A stretch of DNA of 64,000 nt from Rhodotorula mucilaginosa. Its lineage: Eukaryota > Basidiomycota > Microbotryomycetes > Sporidiobolales > Sporidiobolaceae. Shown piece by piece: positions 44,117-56,147 of the stretch. How positions within the stretch are numbered: the first letter of the stretch is position 1; each line of letters opens with the position of its first letter. Both the position numbers and the translations under genes were made by a program. The notes beneath the pieces were generated by a model. It was not told the origin of the DNA and made no database searches. It worked only from the letters and a program-made list of their open reading frames with translations. The stretch is from contig CP137866.1 in the NCBI GenBank assembly GCA_034406715.1, positions 868,001 through 932,000 of the forward strand. Reading direction: 5' to 3'.

Positions 44117-46979
44117 ATGCAAGAGCGACCACCCGCGCCGGCTGCTATGCAAGGCGGTATCGACTCGGAGCTGCTCCGCCTCATCAGTTCGACCGCGCTG
44201 CAGACCAAGCTAGACACGATCGTAGGGCCCAAGACGCTCATCCTGACGCCGAGTCTAGCAGGACCGCTGGGGCTGGTCACCGAAGTCGGCCTACTCAAGG
44301 TACGAGCAGCCGTCACCGTCGAGGGCGGTCGTGTGCGTGTGGGGGTGGGAAACCTCGAGACTTGATTACTGACGCGGTGGGCTGTACAGAACAACCATGC
44401 CGTGACCAAGATGTTCTGGCTCGAGCCGGGACCGCTCTCGCAGGCAGAGCGGAACGTCGTGTACCTGTGCCGGCCAGAAGTCAAGTTCATGCGCATCATC
44501 GCAGGTCAGTCTCTGGCACGTGGTCGACGTACTCGGACGCATTCCCTTGCAGTCTACTTCCTTCACGCATCCGAAGCCAGCCCGTCGGCGGTGCCCGGGG
44601 GAACAGAGACTGGTTCAGTCGGTCCTCAGACCTGCGGGAAACTTGGTCGTTCAGGAGCTGCTTCGACAGGGCCGCGTCCGGGCGTCGACTTGACCCAAGC
44701 AGTCGTTTACGCATCCTACCCTCGACGTGTGAACTCGCTCTGATACACCTCATAACGACGCGAAACAGATCAGATCCGGACGACTCCCGACTCGAGCCAA
44801 CATCGGTACCACCTCCTGGTCGTCCCGCGCATGACCAGCTTGTGCACGAGCATCTTGTCAGACTTGGCTGTTCTCGGATCCCTCGAGATCCAGGAGCTTC
44901 AACTCGGGTTGATCCCGCTCGAGAACGACGTGCTCAGCCTCGAGTATGAGGATGTTTGGCGGAAGACGGAATTGGTGCGTTCGCGCTCTTGGACCTCAGC
45001 TCGCCGCTGGGGTCTCTAGAATCTGACGCAGGTCCCTACAGGATGGAGATCCGTCGGCAATCTACGACCTCGCCAAGTCCATCATGACGCTGCAACGCGC
45101 GTTCGGACCGATACCTCGTATCATCGGCAAGGGCGACTCTGCAAGAGTGAGCCCCGTGGAAGACTTGTATGTTCGGTCATCCTTGTGTCGGCTGACGCCT
45201 CCCGAATTTCCAGCGCCTCGTCGACCTGCTCAAGCGCTTCCGGACGGAGCAGCCCTCTTCGGTTGCTCACGGTGCTCCACTCGCCAACGGCGTGATCGAC
45301 TCGATGGTGGTCATTGACCGACAAGTCGACATGGTCTCGGCGCTTTGCACTCAACTTACGTACGAAGGGCTCGTCGATGAGGTCGTCGGCATCAAGCACT
45401 GTGCGGAATCGCTTCCTGCTCAGGACCAGGTGAAGCGAACGATAACAGCTGCTGACTACTGACACCTTGTTCGTAGCCCACATCGATGTCGATCCGGATC
45501 TCTTGAATCCGCCACCGCCTGCTTCGACCTCGACGCCTACGCAGGCTTCGATGAATTTGCCGACGCCGCGGAAGCGAAAACATCTCCTCTCGTCGTCGAC
45601 CGACCAGCTGTTTGCCGACTTGCGGGATCAAAACTTTGCCGTCGTCGGGAGCGTGCTGAATCGTACGGCGAGGCGGCTGAACGAAGACTACGAGAAGCGC
45701 CATCAGGCAAAGACGGCGGCGGAGCTGCGCCAGTTTGTCGGCCAGCTTGGAGGACTGCAGTCAGAGCATCAAGCTCTGCGACTACGTGCGTCGAGCCTGC
45801 CTGTGCCGCAATTTTGATTCTCCAGCTGAACGACGGCGCTCCCGCAGACACGAACTTGACCGAGCAGGTGATGAACCTGACTCGAACCGACGCTTTCAAC
45901 ATCGCGTTGGAAGTACAGCAGAGTCAGTTTCCACGTTCCACGAGATAGTAGCATCCGGCATGCACACACTGATCCGACTTTGCTTGATTACAGATCTCAT
46001 AGCCGGCGTCGATCTCGCCGCGCAAGAGAATTCGATCCGCGAACTGATCAACCTCGAGGCGCCTTTGCGGACGGTCCTGCGACTCTTGTGCATGTACAGT
46101 CTTGTCGCCGGCGGCATCAAACAGAAGGTCTTGGAAGAATTCAAGCGGGACGTCCTGCAGGTGAGGCCAAGATTTGCTGGGCGCAGCCGCTCCCGTAGAG
46201 TGGACCGCTGACTATCTCGCCGGCAGACCTATGGCTTCGACTACCTGCCGCTCTTCATTGCGCTCGAGCAACTGCACGTCCTAGTACGTGCACCGCCGAC
46301 ATCCCGCTCGACGCCGAAACCGGCTTTTGCGCAATGTCGAAAACCGCTCCGACTCATCGTCGACGACGTCGACGAACAGAACCCGCAAGATCCATCCTAC
46401 GTCTTTTCCGGCTACGCACCGCTCAGTGTCCGGTTGGTGCAGACCGCACTCGCACCTGCCGGCGCTTCCACGAACGGACTCGGCGGGAAGGGGCCGGCGG
46501 CGAACCTGAATGGGTGGCGGGGCGTGGAGGAAGTCGTCAAAGCGTTGCCCGGGGCGACGTTCGACGAAAGGCAGAAAGTCGACGATGCAGCCATGCAGCG
46601 ATGTGAGTCCTCCGTGGGAGGAGACGCTCCAAGATGCACTTGCCGGTTTCTGGTCCGCTGACTTACTGCTCACTTGCCTTGGGTTCCTGCAGTGACGGGC
46701 GGCGAGCTTCCGACCACGATCGTCTGCTTCATCGGCGGCGTTACGTTCGCAGAGATTTCGGCATTACGGCTCGTCAACCGCCAACTACCAAGTACGCTCG
46801 CTCCCCTTTTGCCTGTCCAAGCACGGTGGCGATGCTGACTTTCCTCCCCCGCCACAGCCCGCAACCTGCTCATCGTCACCACCGACACAGTGACGGGCTC
46901 GTCGCTGCTGTCGTCGCTGACGCCAGAACACTTGCGTCGATCCGCAACGTCGGCAGGCGGTGCACACACCTCGTCATGA
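44117..46979 (+). CDS. VPS33: Vacuolar protein sorting protein 33 (Sec1/Munc18 family)
   Basis: SNARE-binding subunit of the HOPS and CORVET tethering complexes, needed for fusion at endosomes and the vacuole. Eleven exons: 44117-44299, 44390-44504, 44769-44974, 45042-45146, 45214-45400, 45477-45785, 45848-45922, 45994-46160, 46227-46602, 46693-46791 and 46858-46979, giving 647 aa with exact phase. Blocks: KTLILTPSLAGPLGLVTEVG, HLLVVPRMTSLCTSILSDLA, LIPLENDVLSLEYED, IDSMVVIDRQVDMVSALCTQ followed by LTYEGLVDEVVGI (the SM-family signature), LIAGVDLAAQENSIRELINL, LRLLCMYSLVAGGI and, at the end, TTIVCFIGGVTFAEISALRL followed by VNRQLP. The order and spacing are those of VPS33, not Sly1, Sec1 or Vps45. 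The region around 46280-46330 may hide a small extra intron, but the frame stays open. Confidence 0.94.
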
Positions 46980-47589
46980 TCGCCACCAGGTTCATTAGCC
47001 GCGTAAATGGACGCAACGGTTCTCTGAACCCTCGGCGGCCAGGCAAGACGAAGGGGCGATTTGAACCTATGCACCGATTGCAATGCATGCATATGCTGGG
47101 CAGCGTCGCCGCGTCAGAAATGGTCGGAAGGGCCGGCAGGCCTCTCCGGGCGGAAACGCGTCGACGCGCGTCAGCAGAGATGCCGAGGACGAGTCTGGGG
47201 CCCGCTTCAAGTTTGGGTCACGGCGCGGCTGTAACTACAGTCTCGGCACCGAGCTGCAGGCCAGACATATATACAGCTTCTGCTATATTCGCAGCTCAAG
47301 AATAGACCTGCTCAAAGCGAAGTCAGCAGCTTTCGAGAGACGCGTCTCGTTGTTTACTCAACCTGTTTCCCAAGCCTCTTGTTTCCAAGCGCTCAAGTCT
47401 TCGGCCGCCTTCGCCTGCACCGCCCAGGAACTCTCGGCCCTTCGCTCCGAGTTTAATTTGTTGTCTGAAGATCCAAGCCCGGCGTTTGCAGATCAAAACA
47501 ACCTGCACGCGCCAGCTTGACGGATTCTCCATCCCTCTGCGCCCTCGTCTCGTCTACATCCCTCTTCGGCCAACCATCAGAAGCGCAAG
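46980..47589. other. Intergenic region between VPS33 and the GMC oxidoreductase
   Basis: About 610 bases between two plus-strand genes. No coding pattern or RNA recognised. Confidence 0.4.
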
Positions 47590-50086
47590 ATGCCGTCTGC
47601 TTGGTCGATCGGTACGGCCGTCGCGCTCGCCGCGTCTCTAGCGGCCGCGAGTCCGGCTGCACCTCCATCGTCCGACGTCGCAACGCAGCGATTCGCGCGG
47701 CAACCCATCGACTGGAAACTCAAGCAGCGCTCGTCCATCACCAACGCCAACGCCCTGGCCGGCCAGACGTTCGACTATGTCATCGTCGGGTGCGTTCCCA
47801 AGTTCCTCCACGCGGTACCGGCGTCAGCCGAGGACCCTCGTGCACGCGCCTCCACTTGGCCCAATCATATCGTCGAACGTTCGCTGACTCGCTATATCCG
47901 CTATACTTGCCCCTCCAATGATGATACCTGCCTCGCCAATCATGAAGAGGGGGGACGGCAGGTCTGGTCATGGCATCGAGGTTATCCGAAAACTCTTCCG
48001 TCACGGTGGCGGTCATCGAAGCCGGCACTACCGGAGACGAAGTCGAGGACAAGATCCTGCCACCTGCCATCGCCTATTTCGGCGGCATAGCCAACCAAGA
48101 CTCAACCTATGACTGGCAGTATTCTACGACGGGCCAGGCGCAACTCGACAACCGGAGCATCTTCTGGCCGCGAGGAAAAGTCCTCGGAGGATCCTCGGCT
48201 GTGAACGGGTGAGTTGGCTCAGTTGCGAGCCATGCGTATCGTAAGCACATACCTCTGACCCCGTATTAAACAGACTGTACATGATCCGTCAGTCGGAGAT
48301 CGAGCAGGATTCGTGGGCCGAGATGGTCGACGACCACGCCAACTGGGGCTGGGCTCCGGTCTACGCCAGCACGAAGAAGAGCGAAAAGTTCACTCCGCCG
48401 TCCCAGTATCACATCGACGAGGCGAGCATGGTCATCGACGAGAGTCTGCACGGTACCGACGGACCGATCCACTACTCGTACCCCGGAATATTCTACAACT
48501 CTACGTACGAATGGATCCCGACTTTGGCCAACCTTGGTGTCGGTACACGCGACCCGTACGGCGGCGACTCGTGGGACGCCTTCATCGCGACGTCGGCGAT
48601 CAACCCGACCAACTGGACGCGCTCGTACTCCAAGACGGGCTACCTCGACCCGATCGACTACCGCACCAACCTCATCGTCCTGACGGGCTTCCAGGCGACC
48701 CAGATCACCTTTGACGGCAACAAGGCGACTGGCGTGGAGTTTGCTGCGGCAGCGGCCGGCCAGACGTATACGGTCACGGCGTCAAAGGAGGTGATCCTGT
48801 CGGCGGGTGTCATCGGTACTCCGCAGCTCCTGCAGGTCTCGGGTGTCGGTCCCTCCGAGCTCCTGACCCCGCTCGGGATCGACGTCGTTGCCGACCTCCC
48901 GGGAGTGGGCATGCACCTGACCGACCACTTGTCCGGCGCGATCACGCTCAACACGAGCTTCCCGTTCTCCGGAGATCCCATGGAGACCAACACGACCTAC
49001 GCGGCTGAGCAGCTCGCTCTCTGGAAGGAAGGCGACCCCAACTCGCTCTACACCTCGCCGAACGACGCCGTCGTCTACGTCAACTTGACCACCCTCCTCG
49101 GCTCCGAGTCGGCCGCGCAGCAGTTCATGGACGACCTCGCCGCCAACAAGTCGGAACAGGTCCAGGCTTACTCGAGCAACGCGCAAATTCAGGCCGGGTA
49201 CAACGCGACGTACACGGCCGAGCTCCGTGACGTCTACCCGTCCGCGGTCGGTCAGGCCGAGATCCTCTTGTCCAACACGGGCACGTACGGCGGGTACCCC
49301 GGAGCGGTGACGGTCCAGATCCAGGCTGCGATCCAGCACCCGCTCTCGCGCGGTTCGGTCAAGATCAACAGTACGAGCACGTTCGACAAGCCGCTGATCG
49401 ACCCCGGTTACCTCACCCACCCGGGCGACATTGTCATCCTCCGCGAGGCGTTCAAGTACGCCCGCAAGGTGTCGCAGACGGCGCCGTTCGCCGACTATGT
49501 CTACAATGAGCTGGCGCCTGGTTCGGCTGTCCAAACCGACGCCGAGTGGGAAGCGTGGCTCCGTGGCGTCGTTTCGACCGAGTACCACCCGGCCGGCACG
49601 GCTTCGATGCTGCCCGAGTCGCAGGGCGGCGTCATTGACAACGCGATGCGCGTGTACGGCGTCTCGAACTTGCGTGTCGTCGACTCGTCCATGGTCCCGC
49701 TCAGTCTCTCTGCGTGCGTCGTCTCTCTCTGTTCTCCCTTGCGGATTGTTGCGTTCAACTTTGCTGACCGGACCTCGCAAATTTTCTATAGTCACATGAC
49801 TGCGCCGCTGTACGGATACGCCGAACGCGCCTACGAGATCATGCAATCGACTCCGGCGGCTGTCGGCGGCTCGGTCGCCACCTCGAACAATAACAACTCG
49901 ACCCCGAACAGCGCCTCGAGCAGCGCTTCGTCCCCGTCGAGCACCTCGGCCTCCAATGGTAGCGCGACCGCCGCCAACAATGCCGCTCAGCAGACTGGCA
50001 CGTCCGGTGCCCTCGCGGTTGCGCCCAAGACGGCTCTCGCCTCGCTCGCGATGTCGGCCATCGCCGCCATGTTGATCCTGGCTTAG
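47590..50086 (+). CDS. Secreted, probably GPI-anchored GMC oxidoreductase
   Basis: FAD-dependent glucose-methanol-choline family, related to aryl-alcohol and glucose oxidases; the substrate is unknown. Exons are 47590-47789, 47948-48208, 48274-49713 and 49792-50086 (731 aa, exact frame). The start MPSAWSIGTAVALAASLAAA is a signal peptide. FDYVIVGGGTAGLVMASRL is the FAD-binding motif, created across the first intron. Then come FWPRGKVLGGSSAVNG (GMC signature 1), ILSAGVIGTPQLLQVSGVGP (signature 2) and, near the C-terminus, STEYHPAGTASMLPESQGG with the catalytic His and NLRVVDSSMVPLSLSAH. Several N-x-S/T sites suggest glycosylation. After the catalytic domain comes a Ser/Asn-rich stem and a hydrophobic end (LASLAMSAIAAMLILA), typical of a GPI-anchor signal. 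Confidence 0.92.
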
Positions 50087-50604
50087 GCGCACCCCATTCC
50101 CGATCATCTATGCATATATCGTTACTTCCCCTTCCCTCTTATTACGCTGCATCCACTTTCGCATCTCGAGCTTTTCATACCCCGCTCTACGACCCCTCGT
50201 TATTCCCTTTGCCGTCAGTCGTTCCCACTTCGCACACTCTTTTCACGACTCGTATTCGCATTCATCGCAGCAGCATTCGCGCGGTCTTCTCTATTGACCG
50301 TCGAGTTTGCGCGCGGGGTCGGTGGGATCCGACACTTGTAGCTTCCTCTTTTCTTTCCGAGCAAAGACACTCATCTCCATTTCCCTATCACATTCTCCGC
50401 GAGCCCTTCGGTCCGAGCGTGTGCTTCGCAAGCGACGCACCCTAGAGACGCTTTGAGATAGGTGCATTGCACAGACGGGGAAAGACAACAACAAACTGAG
50501 CAGGAATAATACGACAGAGACGCGAGATGACAGGATGGAAGAAGGAGAAGCGAGGGGTAAAAGTGGCCAGCCGTTTGACCCGGCGAGCGGCCCGTCGTCA
50601 GTGT
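50087..50604. other. Intergenic region between convergent genes
   Basis: About 520 bases between the GMC oxidoreductase stop (plus) and the transporter stop (minus); T- and C-rich. No gene recognised. Confidence 0.4.
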
Positions 50605-52383
50605 CTATGCGACGATGGCACGTTGGGACCATCGGCGGCCGAGGACGATCACCAGCACGCCGGCGACCGCAGCACTGGCAGCCGCAATCGCAAATATCGG
50701 CTTGTAGCACCTCGGCCCGACGCAGACACCACCGTCTTGCCCCATCTTGCGCTGTGCCAAGTCGAGCAAGATGCCGTAGAGAGGGGTGTAGAGCATCGCT
50801 CCGGCGGCAGAGAACCAGGTCAGGGTGCCCCAGTTCCGACCAAAGTCGAGGACGTTCCATCGTGCGCGGACGAGGGCGGGAACGAGGGTGAAGATGGTGC
50901 CGTACGCGATCGCGATGGCTGTGGGCCGGGGGAGAAAGGGTTAGAAACACGGGCTGCCGCGAGAACGTCCGAGCGTTGTCGCGAGCAGCGTGAAACCGAG
51001 AACCCGACTCACCTGGCGTGACAACCCACAATCCCGACGGACTCGACATGCCGGTGCAGGCCCAGATGCAGGCGAGGGCGAGCAAGACGCACGCTCCGCC
51101 GACAAAGACGAGGCGAACGTGCTTCCTCCAGCCGCTGCGTTTTCTTCCCGGCGAGGCAGGTCGTGCGAGGTAATCGGACGCGGCGCCGATCACGAGTCGC
51201 CAGATGGTGTTACTGATACTGAGGAGGGCGACGTGGTGCTTGCTGAGCGTGAGTGTGCCGTGTTGGGACATGCGTTTCGAGGGTAGCTGCGCATGGCTCG
51301 TCGGCGCGAGACTTTCAATGATCTGTGCGACGGAAGCCATGTACATCTCGGCGGGGCCCGTGGAGAAGAAGACGACGGCGCCGAGGAGCCAGAACGAAGT
51401 GGTCGAAATAAAGGCGCCGAATGAATCGCCAGTTGTGATGGGCTTGACCGCGGTAGTCGCAGCTGCAGCGTCGGTCCGTCGGAGAAGCGGCGAGCGCTCC
51501 GAGACCTGCTCTCCGGGGCTCACGTAGCCACTCAGGTTCTCCTCGTCCGGGAAGGGCTCGATCGCGGCGACGATAACTCTGTCGATATTCTCCTGCCACG
51601 GCAAGTCGCGGATGAGGAACCCGCCGGCAAGGTTGACCGCCATGAGGAGCGCGCCGAGGAAGCCCAAGTAGGCGCGCACGTCGAGTGCTGCGCCTTGGTC
51701 GACTGCCTTGGCCGCGGTGGTGAAGAGGGACGCGACGCCGGACAGGAAGAGCGGCGACAAGCCAAAGACGGCGCAGGGCAACGCGATCGCGAGACCTGCG
51801 TGGCTGGCCGGCGCCGATTTCGAGAGCGAGCACATGGCCGAGAAGTAGCTCGCGGCGGTGCCGCATCCGACAACGAACCATGCTGCGGCGAGGAGCACCC
51901 ATTCATGCACCCAGGGCGTTTCACCGCTCGCGAGCGAGGCGGCGCAGACTTGGTACCGCCACGCGAGCGATCCGAGTCCGACGCCAAACAGGAGCCCGGC
52001 GGTAGTCGAGACTGCTCCCGGTCCTCGTCGGTCCGCGATCGCGCCAAAGAGAGCGGCCGAGACATATTCGCCGAGGATGGCGGCGGTCGCGACGAGCTGC
52101 AGATGGGACGAAGACGTCTTCGTCACGCGGGCCACTTCTGGGGCCCAGATCGGAAAGATGAACGGCGCTGTCGGTGCAGTAATTGACTGTCAGTCCTCGC
52201 TTCCCTGAGCTGGATCCAGTCAAGCTGTCCACGAAGGTGGGGCCGATGATGACTCGTCCGTTCGAGCGATGCAGAGGTGCGTGTAGCTCGCTTCGGGGTG
52301 TGAGGCATAGCTGGCTCACCTCCTGCAGTCAGGCAGTTGCATAAAGCCGATACGCCCGACGCTGCTCGCCGTGGACGTGACAT
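50605..52383 (-). CDS. MCH1: MCH1-like major facilitator transporter
   Basis: Exons are 52383-52320, 52167-51013 and 50918-50605 (510 aa, exact frame). The first short exon gives MSRPRRAASGVSALCNCLTA and joins to GAPFIFPIWAPEVARVTKT, reproducing the first membrane helix of fungal MCH1 proteins. Further features: ATAAILGEYVSAALFGAIAD and DRRGPGAVSTTAGLLFGVGL around the conserved helix 2-3 loop, WFVVGCGTAASYFSAMCSLS, GLAIALPCAVFGLSPLFLSG, a long charged central loop containing SERSPLLRR (a possible dileucine-type vacuolar sorting signal), TGPAEMYMASVAQI and, in the last exon, FGRNWGTLTWFSAAGAMLYT. Roughly ten to twelve hydrophobic helices are visible. Yeast Mch1 is a vacuolar-membrane member of the monocarboxylate-porter-like group without shown monocarboxylate transport, so the substrate is unknown. 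Confidence 0.85.
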
Positions 52384-52830
52384 CGGTTGCGAATGAGGCG
52401 AAGCGATGAGAAGCAGCTGGTAACGACTCGACGATGGCGCAGGTTCAGCGAGCAGCTGCCAGGAAGGGGCAGCAGGCTGGGAGACGTCTATTTACAGCTC
52501 GCGAGAGGCTGCTGCAGGCTCGCACAGTACCGTTCGCTGCGTGATTCGAGGTTAAGGAGCTCTCTTGTCTCGCTCGCTGCTTTGCAGTCTGCCGCTCGGG
52601 CAGTGAGCACATGTAGATTCTCTTTCTCCATAGTAGCGGTGCGCCCAATAGGGCTTATCCTACACGACAATATCTTGGGATCGAAAGTAAACGTAGGGCT
52701 TCCGAGCGAAACAGGTACATTCCCATTCGCGAAGGGCGGCAAGGCGGAGAGCAAAGGAGAGAGGCGAGACGCGATAGCTACGGAAGGAAGCGACAATTCA
52801 CGTGGCATGTAGAATGTGTGAAAGCAGCAT
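52384..52830. other. Unique region left of the tandem duplication
   Basis: About 445 bases between the transporter start and the left edge of the MIR1-derived repeat. No coding pattern recognised; probably the transporter promoter. Confidence 0.4.
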
Positions 52831-53066
52831 GCATTCCGACGAGAGACACGATCCGGGATCGGCGAGGGAACGTCGGAACGCCACCACTCGCCTCGGAAAG
52901 GTGCTCTCTCGACTCGGAGCCAAGCTCCGCCGACTTCGGCTCGGCGCAGAGTGCTTCACGGACTCACTGGAAACCATAGTGTCCGCCGGGTGCGATACGA
53001 CAGCGCAGAAGATACCGGCGAAGTAACCAGCGGCGGCGGAAACACCGAGCTGCTCGACCTTGTTGT
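52831..53066. repeat. Partial left copy of the MIR1 3' duplication
   Basis: 236 bases nearly identical to 54367-54602 and 55912-56147. On the minus strand it contains part of the fifth exon of the phosphate carrier (encoding GVSAAAGYFAGIFC and the HPADTMVS carrier motif), its donor site and part of the following intron. The homology begins abruptly at the shared GCATTCCGACG. It is the truncated first member of the array. Confidence 0.9.
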
Positions 53067-54602
53067 GCGTCTCCGGAGGGGGAGAGAAGCTGACCGCCGC
53101 TCGGTTCAGCCAGCATGCCGTTGCAAGGAACCCTTCTTGACGGATGTCCGATCATCGCACGAGCGGAAGCCTGCCGTGCCGAAGTCGCGCGCGCTTCGAG
53201 GACTGTGACTTTGCTCGACGGCGCGAGCTTCGAGAGTCACGTTGATATGAGCGACTTGCCGTTCGGTCGAGCCCGTAGCCGAGAAAATGACAGCGCCTTG
53301 GAGACTAGAGCGAGATGGTGGAAACGAAGACGCTACAAGCTTGTTGAGTCGATTTGGCCTTGCAAGCGTGGCGGCAGCTTTCAATCGACGGGTCCTCGTC
53401 GGAGGAGCGGCGAGCGTCTCGAGCTGTCGTCGCCTGACGTCCGTAGCTACTCAGAATGCCCTCGTCCAGTAGGTCTCAAATGCGTCCACTACGACGCGAC
53501 GGCGGCTAGGCGCAGCGTGATGAGCAGGAGCACTGCGGCGAGTGGCACAGTTCAGCAAGCCGTTGCCGGAGAAAGCATAGCAGAGCCTGACAGCGTTTAT
53601 TGAATGCCAGGCGATATGTAGCTCCGTCCGATATGCGTAGACCGAGGCGGCGATGGTTGGTCTGCGATCAACCCTCCTCTGCCCTCCTGCCGCTGCGGGG
53701 AGAAAATTCTCCCGATTCGGACAGTGTCCGCCAGCCTCTCACCCATCACCATACTCTGGACTTCCACAAAGCAGACCACACGAACCAGTTTGAGCGAAAA
53801 AGTTCTGTAGACATTTTCTCGTGAAGGAGAGGCAAAGACGAGATACGGAACGAAAAGCGGCTTGGTGGTGGTGTAGAGGGCTTTAAAAGATTTGAGAATA
53901 GGGACATTGGAGTTGAAAAGGTAGGGCGAAAGGACTCTAGTGGGCGACGAAAGGACGACGAGGAGGGGGAGGAGGAGGAGGACAAGAAGGGCATCGCGGT
54001 CAAGACGACGCTTACTTCTTGGTGGGGTCCGGAGCGGCCGAACCAGTGGTCGGGAGACCCATGGTGACCTTGAACGTGTCGTAGATGAGCTGTAAAGCGG
54101 AAAAAGTGAGCAAAAGCGTCCGATTTTTTTGGATTCGATTATCCGAAAACGACGTACCCACTGGAGGGCGGTGAGGGTTCCGACCATAAGAATACGGGTC
54201 CCGAGGCCGCCCCAGAGACCTGCGAATCCAATCTCCGAGTAGATGGTTCCGACAGTCGGCTTGGCCTGACCGGGCTTGAGCGGGGCGTTGAGCTCTGCGG
54301 GCGCGCGAAATCCGAAGTCAGTACCACGTTCTGTGCCATCCTTGCACTTCGGCGTCGTCCATGCATGCATTCCGACGAGAGACACGATCCGGGATCGGCG
54401 AGGGAACGTCGGAACGCCACCACTCGCCTCCGAAAGGTGCTCTCTCGACTCGGAGCCAAGCTCCGCCGACTTCGGCTCGGCGCAGAGTGCTTCACGGACT
54501 CACTGGAAACCATAGTGTCCGCCGGGTGCGATACGACAGCGCAGAAGATACCGGCGAAGTAACCAGCGGCGGCGGAAACACCGAGCTGCTCGACCTTGTT
54601 GT
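53067..54602 (-). pseudogene. Complete tandem copy of the MIR1 3' end without upstream exons
   Basis: 1536-base unit matching 54603-56147 (1545 bases). From right to left it holds a piece of carrier exon 5, an intron, the penultimate exon (54294-54158), the last exon (54089-54012), 3' flank, and about 540 bases of downstream sequence. Upstream carrier exons and a start codon are missing, so it cannot make the carrier alone. Its two terminal exons are nevertheless intact, with identical splice sites, lengths (137 and 78 nt) and stop codon; I saw one difference, synonymous, in a glycine codon. Flanking non-coding sequence shows several percent differences and small indels. It lies downstream of the functional gene, where read-through transcripts could in principle splice to it. 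Confidence 0.85.
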
Positions 54603-56147
54603 GCGTCACCGGAGGGGGAAGAGAAGCTGACCGCCGCTCGGTTCAGCCAGCATGCCGTTGCAAGGAACCCTTCTTGACGGATGTCCGATCATCGCACGAG
54701 CGGAAGCCTGCCGTGCCGAAGTCGTGCGCGCTTCGAGGACTGTGACTTTGCTCGATGGCGCGAGCTTCGAGAGTCACGTTGATATGAGCGACGTGCGGTT
54801 CGGTCGAGCCCGTAGCCGAGAAAATAACAGCTCCTGGAAGACTAGAGTGAGATGATGGAAAGACAGGCGCTACAAGCTTGTTGAGTCGAGTTGGCCTTGC
54901 AAGCGCGGCGGCAGCTTTGCGACGGGCCTTCGTCGGAGGAGCTGCGAGCGTCTCGAGTTTTTTCCGCCTGATCCCCGTAGCTACTCAAAGTGCCCTCGTC
55001 CAGTAGGTCCCGAATGCGTCCACTACGACGCGACGGCGGCTAGGCGCAGCGTGATGAGCAGGAGCACTGCGGCATCGAGGGGCTCACGGCACAGTTCAGC
55101 GAGTCGTTGCCGGAGAAAGCATAGCAGAGCCTGACAGCGTTTATTGAGTGCCAGGCGATATGTAGCTTCGTCCGATATGCGTAGACCGAGGCGGCGATGG
55201 TTGGTCTGCGATCAACCCTCCTCTGCCCTCCTGCCGCTGCGGGGAGAAAATTCTCCCGATTCGGATAGTGCAGTCCGCCAGCCGCTCACCCATCACCATA
55301 CTCTGGACTTCCACAAAGCAGACCACACGAACCAGTTTGAGCAAAAAAGTTCTGTAGACATTTTCTCGTGAAGGAGAGGCAAAGACGAGATACGGAACGA
55401 AAAGCGGCTTGGTGGTGGTGTAGAGGGGTTTAAAAGATTTTGAGAATAGGGACATTGGAGTTGAAAAGATAGGGTGAAAAGACTCTAGTAGGCGACGAAA
55501 GGACGACGAGGAGGGGGAGGAGGAGGACAAGAAGGGCATCGCGGTCAAGACGACGCTTACTTCTTGGTGGGGTCCGGAGCGGCCGAACCAGTGGTCGGGA
55601 GACCCATGGTGACCTTGAACGTGTCGTAGATGAGCTGTGAAGCGGAAAAAGTGAGCAAAAGCGTCCGATTTTTTGGGATTCGATTATCCGAAAACGACGT
55701 ACCCACTGGAGGGCGGTGAGGGTTCCGACCATAAGAATACGGGTCCCGAGGCCGCCCCAGAGTCCTGCGAATCCAATCTCCGAGTAGATGGTTCCGACAG
55801 TCGGCTTGGCCTGACCGGGCTTGAGCGGGGCGTTGAGCTCTGCGGGCGCGCGAAATCCGAAGTCAGTACCACGTTCTGTGCCATCCTTGCACTTCGGCGT
55901 CGTCCATGCATGCATTCCGACGAGAGACACGATCCGGGATCGGCGAGGGAACGTCGGAACGCCACCACTCGCCTCCGAAAGGTGCTCTCTCGACTCGGAG
56001 CCAAGCTCCGCCGACTTCGGCTCGGCGCAGAGTGCTTCACGGACTCACTGGAAACCATAGTGTCCGCCGGGTGCGATACGACAGCGCAGAAGATACCGGC
56101 GAAGTAACCAGCGGCGGCGGAAACACCGAGCTGCTCGACCTTGTTGT
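54603..56147. repeat. Right unit of the MIR1 tandem duplication, part of the functional gene
   Basis: 1545-base unit whose right part is the real 3' end of the phosphate carrier gene. Homology with the left unit ends at 56147, inside exon 5, where the functional gene continues with a unique reading frame (SEYNKVEQ). The unit boundary inside the exon shows that the duplication breakpoint fell in coding sequence. Confidence 0.9.

Noticed and set aside
52831-56147. Reading the 1.54 kb tandem units as a mobile element or long terminal repeats
   Set aside because: The repeated content is host carrier-gene sequence with its own introns. There are no terminal repeats, target-site duplications or element genes, so a segmental duplication explains it.
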